From Streptomyces sp. WMMB303 (GTDB taxonomy: Bacteria > Actinomycetota > Actinomycetes > Streptomycetales > Streptomycetaceae), in assembly GCF_029351045.1 (NCBI RefSeq), contig NZ_JARKIN010000001.1:1636001-1700000 (forward strand): a stretch of 64,000 bases of DNA. The letters run 5' to 3'. A program made the translations under genes and the position numbers. The notes beneath the pieces are model-generated. The model searched no databases. It saw only the letters and a list, made by a program, of their open reading frames with translations, and was not told the origin of the DNA. Position 1 is the stretch's first letter. Every line of letters begins with the position of its first letter. Shown here piece by piece: positions 39,291 through 46,930 of this stretch.

Positions 39291-39860
39291 CCGCTCCCGT
39301 CCGGTGCCTCCGCTCCGCGGGGCGTGCGTCCGCGTCCCGACGTTTCCTGTCCTGACCGTGCGGCCGCCCGCGTACCGTTCGCCCGACGAGATCCAGGAGA
39401 GTGCCCCCGACGACCGACACCCAAGACTCCCCGGGCCAGGGGCCGACGCCCCGTCGGCCCGGGGTGCGCCAGGAGCGCAAAGCTGAAACTGAAGCTGATG
39501 TGTGAACCCCCGGCCGCACTGCTCACCGCAGGCGCCGGTCAGTCTCAACCTCTCGCTCCACGCTCAGCATCGCCGTTCATCGCCCGGCAACCGGGGCGGT
39601 GACGACCTCGAGACGCTGGTTCGAGCCCAGCCGGCGCATCCACGCTGCGCCGTGGTGGAGTGGCTCCACGCGAGGACATCGCCGAACGATCCGCCCATGA
39701 ACCGTCAGGGCGTGCGAACGAGCGGCACCCAGGACCCCGGGGCCGGGTAAAGCCCCGGGGTCCCTTCCTTCTCCTCCCCCTCTCTTCCCCCTCTCCTCTC
39801 TCTTCCTTTCGCCGGATTCCGGTGCACTGCCGCGCTCGTCCCCGATGTCCCCACGCGTGG
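39291..39860. other. Intergenic stretch without a confident gene
   Basis: About 570 bp between the unknown gene and the cobalamin riboswitch. It holds a possible 34-residue frame at 39401-39505 (rejected as weak), a segment resembling the T arm and acceptor 3' strand of a tRNA (39615-39642) without the other arms, and a strong hairpin at 39732-39763 followed by a C/T-rich tract. Confidence 0.6.
39732..39763 (+). terminator. Stem-loop terminator, 12-bp perfect stem with pyrimidine tract
   Basis: GGACCCCGGGGC (39732-39743) pairs with GCCCCGGGGTCC (39752-39763) around 8 nt, followed by CTTCCTTCTCCTCC. It is 440 bp after the nearest upstream gene, so it may end an unrecognised short transcript. 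Confidence 0.6.
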
Positions 39861-39865
39861 TACGT

Positions 39866-40022
39866 TGCAACAGCCAGTCAAACCCTTGATCGGGTCAGGG
39901 AATCCGGTGCGAATCCGGAGCTGACGCGCAGCGGTGTGGGACTGGGGCGTGCACGAGGCCACTGGGGCGCAGCCCCCGGGAAGGCGCACCGCCCCCGCAG
40001 TCCCGAGTCCGAAGACCTGCTG
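39866..40022 (+). promoter_or_regulatory. Cobalamin (B12) riboswitch
   Basis: The conserved elements occur in order: GGGAATCCGGTGCGAATCCG, CTGACGCGCAGCGGTG, GAGGCCACTGG, CCCGGGAAGGCGCACCGC and the closing AGTCCGAAGACCTGC. This is the B12-box core that binds adenosylcobalamin and normally turns off B12 uptake or synthesis genes when B12 is abundant. It lies 80 bp before the binding-protein gene. A small hairpin at 40042-40063 and the AAGGA ribosome site follow and may form the expression platform. Confidence 0.93.
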
Positions 40023-40103
40023 GCGGCCGCGTCCGGAGGACCCCGGCGCGGTACGACGCCGGGCCCCGCGAACGGGCCTCTGACGGAGAAGGATCTGCTG
40101 GCC

Positions 40104-41201
40104 ATGCGCCGACCGCGCCGTATCCGCGCCCTCGTGCCGGGCCGCCCACCGGCAGCCGCCCGCCACCGCTCGGCCGCCGGCCGGGCGCGCGCACACCCGC
40201 GCCCGCCGCACCGCACCGGCCGCGCGTTCCTCACCTCGCTGCTGCTGATATCCCTGACGGCCTGCGCCGGAGAGTCCGGCGACGGCAGCGGAGACGCGCG
40301 CGGCTCCTCCGCCGAGGGCTTCCCGTACTCCGTCACCAACTGCGGGGAGCGGACCGTCTTCACCGAGCCGCCGCGGCGGGCCGTGACCATGAACCAGCAC
40401 GTCACCGAGATCATGCTGGCGCTCGGCCTGCAGGACCGGATGGCCGGCACCGCCTATCTGGACGACCGGATACTGCCCCGCTACGCGAAGGCGTACCGCG
40501 GGATCGACGTCCTGGCGAAGAAGTACCCGTCCAAGGAGATCCTGCTGGGCGCGGCACCGGACTTCGTCTACGGCGGCTACGCCAGCTCCTTCGACAGGAC
40601 GGAGGGGCGGTCGCGCACGGCACTGCGGGAGAGCGGCGTCAAGACCCGGCTCAACCTGGAGTCCTGCACCGACGACGTGGACATCGACACGCTGCACCGG
40701 GAGTTCCGGGAGGTCGGCCGGATCTTCGGCGTACCGGAGCGCGCGGCGGCGCTGGTCAGGAAGCAGGACCGGCAACTGGCGGCCACCGCGAAGCGGCTGA
40801 AGGGGACGGACCGCGCCCGGGTGTTCGTCTACGACAGCGGGGAGAGCTCCGCCTTCACGGCAGGCGGCGCGGGTATCGGCGACGAGATCCTGCGCCGGGC
40901 CGGCGCCCGCAACGTCTTCGCCGACCTCGACAAGACGTTCGCCGACGTCTCCTGGGAGCAGGTCGTCGAGCGCAAGCCGGAGGTCGTGGTGATCTACGAC
41001 TACGGCGGAACGACCGTCGCGCAGAAGAAGAAGCGGCTGCTGGAGGACCCCGCGCTGGCCGACGTGCCCGCGATCGAGCACGGGCGGTTCGCCGTACTGC
41101 CGCTCTCCTCGGCGGTGCTGGGCCCGCGGGTGCCGGACGCGGTGGACGAACTGGCCCGGCAGTTGCACCCGGAGGACGCCGGTGATGCCGGTGCGCAGTA
41201 G
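40104..41201 (+). CDS. ABC transporter substrate-binding lipoprotein (BtuF/FecB type)
   Basis: A 365-residue periplasmic-binding-type lipoprotein. After a long Arg/Pro-rich head comes a lipoprotein signal, FLTSLLLISLTACAG (lipobox LTAC near residue 54). The class III binding fold has TMNQHVTEIMLALGLQDRMAGTAYLD, with VFVYDSGESSAFTAGG and PEVVVIYDYGG in the second lobe. The cobalamin riboswitch directly upstream makes B12 or another corrinoid the likely ligand, although the fold also binds ferric siderophores. Its 3' end overlaps the permease gene by 20 bp. Confidence 0.88.
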   Translation: MRRPRRIRALVPGRPPAAARHRSAAGRARAHPRPPHRTGRAFLTSLLLISLTACAGESGDGSGDARGSSAEGFPYSVTNCGERTVFTEPPRRAVTMNQHVTEIMLALGLQDRMAGTAYLDDRILPRYAKAYRGIDVLAKKYPSKEILLGAAPDFVYGGYASSFDRTEGRSRTALRESGVKTRLNLESCTDDVDIDTLHREFREVGRIFGVPERAAALVRKQDRQLAATAKRLKGTDRARVFVYDSGESSAFTAGGAGIGDEILRRAGARNVFADLDKTFADVSWEQVVERKPEVVVIYDYGGTTVAQKKKRLLEDPALADVPAIEHGRFAVLPLSSAVLGPRVPDAVDELARQLHPEDAGDAGAQ

Positions 41202-42228
41202 CGCCGGGCCGCGCGCCTCCGCCGCCCCGCTGCGGTGCGCCCTGGTGTGCGGGGTGCTGGCCGCCGTCCTGGTCACCGGGGCGCTGGCCGGGCTGGCGCT
41301 CGGCGCGGCACGGATCCCGCTCCCCGACGTGCTGGCGGCCCTGACCGGCCGGGCGCGGCCGGGCCCGTTCACCACCATCGTGCTCGATGTGCGGCTGCCG
41401 AGGGTGCTGCTGGCCGTCGTCGTCGGCGCCGGACTGGCACTGGTGGGTGCGGTGCTGCAGGCGCTGGTGCGCAACCCGCTGGCCGATCCGTATCTGCTGG
41501 GCATCTCCTCCGGCGCCTCCACGGGCGCCGTCCTGGTCGTCGTCCTGGGCGTCGGGGCCGTCTCGATGGAGGCGGGCGCGTTCGCCGGGGCGCTGCTGGC
41601 GATGGTGACCGTCTACGCGATGGCGCGGAGCGGCACCGCGATGACGACGGGGCGGCTGGTGCTGGCCGGAGTCGCGGTGCAGTACGTGCTCTCCGCGCTG
41701 ACCAGCCTGGTGCTGGTGACCTCCGCGGAGAACGAGCATCTGCGGGCCATCCTCTTCTGGACACTGGGCGGACTGGGCCAGGCCCGCTGGCAGACCCTGC
41801 TGCTGCCCGCGCTGGTGCTGGGCGCCGGGCTCGTCCTGCTGCTGGCGCTGGCCAGACCACTGGACCTGCTGCTGGTCGGCGAGGAGGGCGCCACCGTGCT
41901 GGGGCTGGACACCGGACGCTTCCGGGCGGCCTCGTTCGTCCTGGCCTCCCTGGTGACGGCGGTGCTGGTCACGGTGAGCGGCGCGATCGGCTTCGTCGGC
42001 CTGATGGTGCCGCACGCGGCGCGGATGGCGGTCGGTGCCGGGCACCGGGCGCTGCTCCCCGTCTCGGCGCTGGGCGGAGCGGCCTTCCTGGTGCTGGCCG
42101 ATCTGGCGGCGCGCACCGTCGCGGCGCCCGAGGAGATCCCGGTCGGCGTGCTGACGGCCCTCACCGGCGGGCCGTTCTTCCTGTGGCTGCTGCGCCGCAC
42201 CCGGCGCGCCGAGGGGGTGATGGGGTGA
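41182..42228 (+). CDS. FecCD-family ABC transporter permease (BtuC-like)
   Basis: A 348-residue permease with about nine or ten membrane segments. It has the family stretches RLPRVLLAVVVGAGLALVGAVLQALVRNPLADPYLLGISSGAS, GALAFVGLMVPH-like (here GAIGFVGLMVPHAARM) and the ending EIPVGVLTALTGGPFFLWLLRR. It forms a dimer that carries a large metal chelate or corrinoid across the membrane. The start is GTG 41182 or the adjoining ATG 41185. It overlaps its upstream neighbour by 20 bp and the ATPase gene by 4 bp. Confidence 0.92.
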   Translation: MMPVRSSAGPRASAAPLRCALVCGVLAAVLVTGALAGLALGAARIPLPDVLAALTGRARPGPFTTIVLDVRLPRVLLAVVVGAGLALVGAVLQALVRNPLADPYLLGISSGASTGAVLVVVLGVGAVSMEAGAFAGALLAMVTVYAMARSGTAMTTGRLVLAGVAVQYVLSALTSLVLVTSAENEHLRAILFWTLGGLGQARWQTLLLPALVLGAGLVLLLALARPLDLLLVGEEGATVLGLDTGRFRAASFVLASLVTAVLVTVSGAIGFVGLMVPHAARMAVGAGHRALLPVSALGGAAFLVLADLAARTVAAPEEIPVGVLTALTGGPFFLWLLRRTRRAEGVMG

Positions 42229-43058
42229 CGCCGCCGCACGCTCTGGACGTCGAGGAGTTGTCCTACCGGGCGGACCGGGGGCCCCTCCTGCTGGACGGCG
42301 TGCGCCTGCGGGCGGCGCCGGGCGAGACCGTCGGCGTCGTCGGGCCGAACGGCAGCGGCAAGACCACGCTGCTGCGGTGCGTCTACGGAACGCTGCGGCC
42401 CACCGGTGGCCGGATCACGCTGGGCGGTCAGGACGCGGCGGGGCTGAGCGTCAAGGCCCGGGCGCGGCGAGTGGCGGCCGTGCCGCAGGACGCGGGCGGC
42501 GGGTTCGGGCTGACGGCAGGCCGGATCGTGGCGATGGGCCGCTCCCCGCACAAGCGGTTCTGGGAGGGCGACACCGCAGCGGACGCGGCACGGGTCGCCG
42601 AAGCGCTGGAGCGGACGGGGGCCGCCGCGCTGGCCCGGCGGCCCTTCGACGAGCTGTCCGGCGGCGAGCGGCAGCGGGTGCTGGTGGCCCGCGCCCTGGT
42701 GCAGGACCCCGGACTGCTGGTGCTGGACGAGCCGACCAACCATCTGGACGTGCGCTATCAGTGGGAGTTGCTGACGCTCGTCCGGGACCTGCCCGCCACG
42801 GGCCTGCTCGCCCTGCACGACCTCAACCTCGCCGCGTACTTCTGCGACCGGCTGTACGTGCTGGAGGGGGGCCGGGTCGTGGCGGACGGCCCACCCGAGG
42901 AGGTGCTCACCCCGGGGCTGCTGGCCGAGGTGTACGGGGTGCGGGCCGAGGTGGACGTGCACCCCGAGACGGGTGCGCCGACGGTGGTCTACCTGCCGCC
43001 GCGGGAGTCGCGGGAGTCGCCGGACCCGCGCGAGGAGCGGGAAAGGGCGCGGGGATGA
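42225..43058 (+). CDS. ABC transporter ATP-binding protein (BtuD/FecE type)
   Basis: A 277-residue ATPase that drives the import system. Walker A is GPNGSGKTTLL, the Q-loop is AAVPQD, the signature is ELSGGERQRVLVARAL, Walker B is LLVLDEPTNHLD, and the switch His lies in LLALHDLN. The GTG at 42225 overlaps the permease stop (GTGA), and the end overlaps the FhuF-like gene by 4 bp. All four genes are thus tightly coupled behind the cobalamin riboswitch. Confidence 0.93.
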   Translation: MTPPHALDVEELSYRADRGPLLLDGVRLRAAPGETVGVVGPNGSGKTTLLRCVYGTLRPTGGRITLGGQDAAGLSVKARARRVAAVPQDAGGGFGLTAGRIVAMGRSPHKRFWEGDTAADAARVAEALERTGAAALARRPFDELSGGERQRVLVARALVQDPGLLVLDEPTNHLDVRYQWELLTLVRDLPATGLLALHDLNLAAYFCDRLYVLEGGRVVADGPPEEVLTPGLLAEVYGVRAEVDVHPETGAPTVVYLPPRESRESPDPREERERARG

Positions 43059-43858
43059 CCGGCGAGGGCGGACCCGCCGAGCTGGACGGACTGACGGCGC
43101 TGTGCGCGCTGACGGACCTGGCCGCGGCGTACGGCCCCCGCTACCACATGCTGCCGGGCGAGCCGCCCCCCGCGGAGGCCGCCGCCGGGGCGTGGCTGCC
43201 CGCGGACCGGCTGCTGAGCGCGGACAGCGCCGAGCTGGAGCGGCTGGTGTCCGCCGAGTGGCAGGGCAGCGGGCACCGTACCGGCCACGCGGCCGCGCTC
43301 ACACTGATCGCGGTGTACGCGGGGCGGGTGACGGCCGCGGCGATGCTCGACTGGGCGCTCGACGGGCGTGTGTGGGACGTGCGGCCGTGGAACGTCCTGG
43401 TGCGGCCCGGCGGCCACGGGATCGCGGGCGTACGGCTGCGGACCCCGCGGCTGCTCGCGGCGCCCTCCGCCGAACCGGCCGGCACGCTCTCGGCGCTCCA
43501 CGAGGCCGTGCTGGACTCCCATCTGCTGCCGCTCGCCGCCGCGCTGCGCGGGGCGACCCGTGCCGGAATGCGGCAACTGCACGGCGGGGTGGCCCACGGC
43601 TGCGCCACCGCGCTGAGTGCCACCGCGGCCCGGCCGCCGAAGGAACTCGCCCGGCGCTGGGCGGAGTTCGTCGGTCCGCGGCCGGAGCTGGTGCGGCTCG
43701 GTGACCTCGCCGAGGTCACCGGGGCCGACGGCGGCCGCCGACTGCGCTACCTCCGCAACACCTGCTGCCTCTACTACACCAGCGCGGAAGCCGTCCGCTG
43801 CGCGAGCTGCTGCCTGACCCCGCGCGCCGACCGGCTGCGCGCCTACGCGGCGCGCTGA
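43055..43858 (+). CDS. FhuF-like [2Fe-2S] protein, probable reductase of the imported compound
   Basis: A 267-residue protein whose C-terminus carries a FhuF-type cysteine cluster, NTCCLYYTSAEAVRCASCC (CC, then C, then CC near residues 238-255), which binds [2Fe-2S] in ferric-siderophore reductases. The rest is helical, with VRPWNVLVRPGGHGIAG before the central part. Its ATG overlaps the ATPase gene by 4 bp, so it belongs to the B12-riboswitch operon. The product might reduce a corrinoid or a ferric chelate. The family knowledge supports iron and the riboswitch supports B12. Confidence 0.83.
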   Translation: MTGEGGPAELDGLTALCALTDLAAAYGPRYHMLPGEPPPAEAAAGAWLPADRLLSADSAELERLVSAEWQGSGHRTGHAAALTLIAVYAGRVTAAAMLDWALDGRVWDVRPWNVLVRPGGHGIAGVRLRTPRLLAAPSAEPAGTLSALHEAVLDSHLLPLAAALRGATRAGMRQLHGGVAHGCATALSATAARPPKELARRWAEFVGPRPELVRLGDLAEVTGADGGRRLRYLRNTCCLYYTSAEAVRCASCCLTPRADRLRAYAAR

Positions 43859-43923
43859 GCCGGCCGGACGGCCGGGACCCTACCCCTGACTGCCGGGGTC
43901 GGGCCGCCGGTGGGACCGTGTGG

Positions 43924-45174
43924 TCACCACAGCTCGGTGCTGTACCGCTCCACCAGGGTGCCGATCCGCGCGACGACCTCGTCCTGCGGCAGCGGGTCGA
44001 GCCGGCGGCCGTCGCGCAGCCGTACCGCGATCCGCCCGGCGGCGGCCTCCCGGCGGCCGAGCACCGCCTGGTAGGGGACCCGGCGGGCCTCCCGCACCCG
44101 GGCGCCCATGCTGCCGCGCTCAGGCGGAGCGAGGTCGGCGCGCAACCCCGCGGCGGTGCAGCGCCGCACGAACGCCTCGCCCGCGGCCCGTTCCGCTTCG
44201 GACACCGGCAGCACGGCGAGCTGCACGGGTGCCAGCCAGCCGGGGAACGCGCCGCCGTGCACCTCGATCAACTGCGCCACCGCGCGCTCCACACTGCCGA
44301 GCACGGCACGGTGGACCATGACCGGCCGGTGGGCTCGGCCGTCCGCGCCGGTGTAGCGCAGATCGAAGCGCTCGGGCTGGTGCAGGTCGACCTGGACGGT
44401 GGAGAGGGTGGCCTCCCGGCCCGCCGCGTCGGCGATCTGTACATCGATCTTGGGCCCGTAGAAGGCGGCCTCGCCCTCCGCCGACTCGTACGGCAGCTCG
44501 GCGTCCTCCAGCGCCTCGGTCAGCAGCGCGGTGGCCCGCTGCCACGCGTCCGGGCCGGGCAGTCGATCGCCGCCCGGCGCGGGGAGCGAGAGCCGGTAGC
44601 GGGCGGCCTCGATGCCGAGCGCGCGGTAGGCATCCCGGACCAGCTCCAGCGCCGCGCGGGCCTCGGCCGCGACCTGGTCGAGGGTGCAGAAGATGTGCGC
44701 GTCGTTGAGCTGGATGGCGCGTACCCGGGTGAGCCCGCCCAGCACTCCGGAGCGCTCGGCCCGGTACATGGTGCCGAGTTCGGCCATCCGCAACGGCAGT
44801 TCGCGGTAGCTGTGCGCGCGGGAGCGGTAGATCACCGCGTGGTGCGGGCACAGACTGGGGCGCAGCACCAGCACCTCTCCTTCACTGTCCCCCTCGGCGT
44901 CCTCCGCGCGCCGCTCCAGGGGCGGGAACATGTCGTCGGCGTAGTGGTCCCAGTGGCCGGAGCGTTCGTACAGCTCGCGCTTGCCGAGGACGGGCGAGCA
45001 GACGTGCCGGTACCCGGCGCGGCGCTCGACACCCCGGATGTACTCCTCCAGCGCGTGCCGGACGGTGGCGCCGTCCGGCAGCCAGTAGGGCAGTCCGGCG
45101 CCGATCAGCGGATCGGTGCCGAAGAGCTGCAACTCGCGGCCGAGCGACCGGTGGTCGTGGCGGGCTGCGGTCAT
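43924..45174 (-). CDS. Short threonyl-tRNA synthetase paralog lacking TGS and editing domains
   Basis: A 416-residue class II synthetase. It contains motif 1 around GYRHVCSPVLGKRELYERSGHW, motif 2 in GTMYRAERSGVLGGLTRVRAIQLNDAHIFC, motif 3 near VHRAVLGSVERAVAQLIE, and a complete C-terminal anticodon-binding domain (PGWLAPVQLAVLPVSEAERA onward). The three zinc ligands of ThrRS are kept: C in RPSLCPHH, H in NDAHIF and H in VMVHRA. Full-length bacterial ThrRS has about 650 residues; the N-terminal TGS and editing domains are absent. The ATG at 45174 has GAGGGAGG upstream. A Thr-rich leader peptide and hairpin precede it. It may be an inducible back-up or a resistance form. Confidence 0.9.
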   Translation of the reverse strand: MTAARHDHRSLGRELQLFGTDPLIGAGLPYWLPDGATVRHALEEYIRGVERRAGYRHVCSPVLGKRELYERSGHWDHYADDMFPPLERRAEDAEGDSEGEVLVLRPSLCPHHAVIYRSRAHSYRELPLRMAELGTMYRAERSGVLGGLTRVRAIQLNDAHIFCTLDQVAAEARAALELVRDAYRALGIEAARYRLSLPAPGGDRLPGPDAWQRATALLTEALEDAELPYESAEGEAAFYGPKIDVQIADAAGREATLSTVQVDLHQPERFDLRYTGADGRAHRPVMVHRAVLGSVERAVAQLIEVHGGAFPGWLAPVQLAVLPVSEAERAAGEAFVRRCTAAGLRADLAPPERGSMGARVREARRVPYQAVLGRREAAAGRIAVRLRDGRRLDPLPQDEVVARIGTLVERYSTELW

Positions 45175-45220
45175 GGGGTCCTCCCTCGTGGACACGGGCC
45201 GCGCCCGAGGGGGGACGACG

Positions 45221-45247
45221 AAGCCCCGGGCGCTCGGCCCGGGGCTT
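45221..45247 (-). terminator. Attenuator-type hairpin before the ThrRS paralog, 11-bp perfect stem
   Basis: AAGCCCCGGGC (45221-45231) pairs with GCCCGGGGCTT (45237-45247) around 5 nt. On the transcribed minus strand it lies 14 nt after the leader-peptide stop and 46 nt before the synthetase start, and is followed by CGTCGTCCCCCC. Its place suits transcription attenuation. Confidence 0.8.
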
Positions 45248-45261
45248 GACGGGTACGTCGG

Positions 45262-45324
45262 TCAGCGCGCCGGGACTTCGTCCGGCGTCGTCGTCCTGAC
45301 GATCTGTACGGCGCGCTGCTGCAT
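45262..45324 (-). CDS. Leader peptide with three consecutive Thr codons, attenuator of the ThrRS paralog
   Basis: A 20-residue peptide, MQQRAVQIVR then TTTPDEVPAR. The Thr codons ACG ACG ACG are consecutive. Stalling at these codons when charged tRNA-Thr is scarce could prevent the downstream hairpin (45221-45247) from forming, so that the synthetase gene is read. The ATG at 45324 has no ribosome site but lies 6 nt after TACGTT, so the transcript is probably leaderless and starts with this peptide. Confidence 0.8.
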   Translation of the reverse strand: MQQRAVQIVRTTTPDEVPAR

Positions 45325-45330
45325 GGAGAC

Positions 45331-45336
45331 AACGTA
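45331..45336 (-). promoter_or_regulatory. -10 box TACGTT of the leader peptide and ThrRS paralog transcript
   Basis: On the minus strand TACGTT ends 6 nt before the leader ATG at 45324. A weak -35-like GAGACG lies 17 bp upstream. This places the transcription start at the leader start codon. Confidence 0.6.
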
Positions 45337-45493
45337 GCAACGTGGGCCGCGTCCGTCTCCCGGATTTCCGGGTGCCCCGGCTGCCTCCGGCCCGGTCACC
45401 GCCCGGGGTACCGAGGGCGCCGGTCCACGCTGTGGGTAGCATCGCGGCACTGCGCGCGGCACCGCGCCAGTCGGTCGACATTCGGGGGAGCAC

Positions 45494-46816
45494 GTGTTCG
45501 GGATCGTCAGGCCCTGCAGGCACCGGTTGCCGGAGGGGCTCAGGGCCGAGTGGACGGCGCATCTGTGCGGGCTCTGCCTCGCACTGCGCGACGGCCACGG
45601 GCAGTTGGCGCGGATCGTGACGAACTATGACGGGCTGCTGGTCTCCGTGCTGACCGACGCGCAGGCCGGAACCGCCGCCTCCCGGCGCCGCACCGCGGGA
45701 CCGTGCCCGCTGCGGGGCATGCGGACCGCCTCGGTCGCCCGGGGTGAGGGTGCGCGGCTGGCGGCCTCGGTGTCCCTGGTGCTCGCCTCGGCGAAGATAC
45801 GGGACCACATAGCCGACGGTGACGGGGTGCTGCGCCGCCGCCCGCTGGCCGCGGCCGCCCGCCGGACGGCCGCGGGCTGGGACCGGGCCGGCGCCCGTGC
45901 CGGCGGCGCGCTGGGCTTCGACACGGCGCTGCTGGTCGACGCAGTGGAGCGGCAGACCGACGTGGAGCGCGCGGCGGGCCCGGGCACTCCGCTGGCGACC
46001 GTCACCGAGCCGACCGCGACAGCCACCTCGGCGGCGTTCGCGCACACGGCGACCCTCGCGGGCCGCCCCGGCAACGCGGGCCCGCTCGCCGAGGCGGGCC
46101 GCCTCTTCGGACAGCTCGCGCACCTGCTGGACGCGGTCGAGGACCGCGCGGCGGACGCCGCCGAGGGGGCCTGGAATCCGCTCACCGCCACCGGCACCAC
46201 CCCGGCCGAGGTCCGGAAGGTGTGCGACGAGGCGGTGCGCGGCATCCGGCGGGCGCTGCGCGCGGTGGACTTCGCGGACCGGCGGCTGGCGCACGCCCTG
46301 CTGGCGCACGAGGTGCCGCGCGCCGTGGACCGCGCGTTCGGCACGGCGGCGTGCGCGCACTCCGGTGGACGGGCTGCGGTCGCGGGCCCGCACGGGGACG
46401 CCGACCCGCCCCCGCAGCCGTACGGACAGCCTCCGTACGGGCAGCAGGCGTACGGACAACAGCCGGGGCGGCCGCCCTACGGTCAGGCGCCGAACAATCT
46501 CAACGGCCCCGGGAATCCGTTCGCGGGTGCGGGAGCGGGCGGCCAGGGCGGTGACGGCACCGGCGGTCCGGGGGGCTCCGGGGGCCGCGATCCGGGCCGG
46601 CAGCTGCCGCCGCGCGGCTTCTGGGCCGGCTGCGCGGCGTTCGTCGGCCTCTGCTGCACCTGCCGCATGTGCTGTGCCTCCGAGTACGAGGGCCCCTGGT
46701 CCCGCAAGAAGCGGGACGGGTGCCTGGATTGGTGTGACTGCTGCAGCAACTGCGGCTGCGACTGCTGCAGCAACTGCAGTTGTGACGGCTGCGACTGCTG
46801 CGGCTGCGACTGCTGA
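45494..46816 (+). CDS. DUF5685 family protein with a cysteine-rich C-terminus
   Basis: A 440-residue protein. The N-terminal domain (MFGIVRPCRHRLPEG, then WTAHLCGLCLALRDGHGQLARIVTNYDG) fits DUF5685 and contains conserved cysteines; the helical middle extends to residue 290. A Gln/Pro/Gly/Tyr-rich linker of about 80 residues follows, with repeated PPYGQ units. The last 62 residues hold 21 cysteines, with repeated DCCSNC and CDC units. Metal binding or membrane attachment by acylation is possible; no function is established. The GTG at 45494 has GGGGGAGCAC upstream. It diverges from the ThrRS leader. Confidence 0.8.
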   Translation: MFGIVRPCRHRLPEGLRAEWTAHLCGLCLALRDGHGQLARIVTNYDGLLVSVLTDAQAGTAASRRRTAGPCPLRGMRTASVARGEGARLAASVSLVLASAKIRDHIADGDGVLRRRPLAAAARRTAAGWDRAGARAGGALGFDTALLVDAVERQTDVERAAGPGTPLATVTEPTATATSAAFAHTATLAGRPGNAGPLAEAGRLFGQLAHLLDAVEDRAADAAEGAWNPLTATGTTPAEVRKVCDEAVRGIRRALRAVDFADRRLAHALLAHEVPRAVDRAFGTAACAHSGGRAAVAGPHGDADPPPQPYGQPPYGQQAYGQQPGRPPYGQAPNNLNGPGNPFAGAGAGGQGGDGTGGPGGSGGRDPGRQLPPRGFWAGCAAFVGLCCTCRMCCASEYEGPWSRKKRDGCLDWCDCCSNCGCDCCSNCSCDGCDCCGCDC

Positions 46817-46930
46817 GGGCACTGCCCCGCCCCCTCACACCCCCCGTCCCGCCCCGCGGGCCCGGAGAGGAACTGACGCGGTTCCCCCAGCCGTCCGCGG
46901 GCACTCGTCCCCGGACGATGGGGAGGATCC

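Noticed and set aside
39401..39505. Possible 34-codon frame after the unknown gene ending at 39290
   Set aside because: AGGAGA lies only one or two bases before the GTG, and there is no supporting conservation that I can see.
39615..39642. Calling a complete tRNA gene
   Set aside because: Only the T arm and 3' acceptor-like end fit; no D arm, anticodon arm or acceptor 5' strand can be placed upstream at normal distances.
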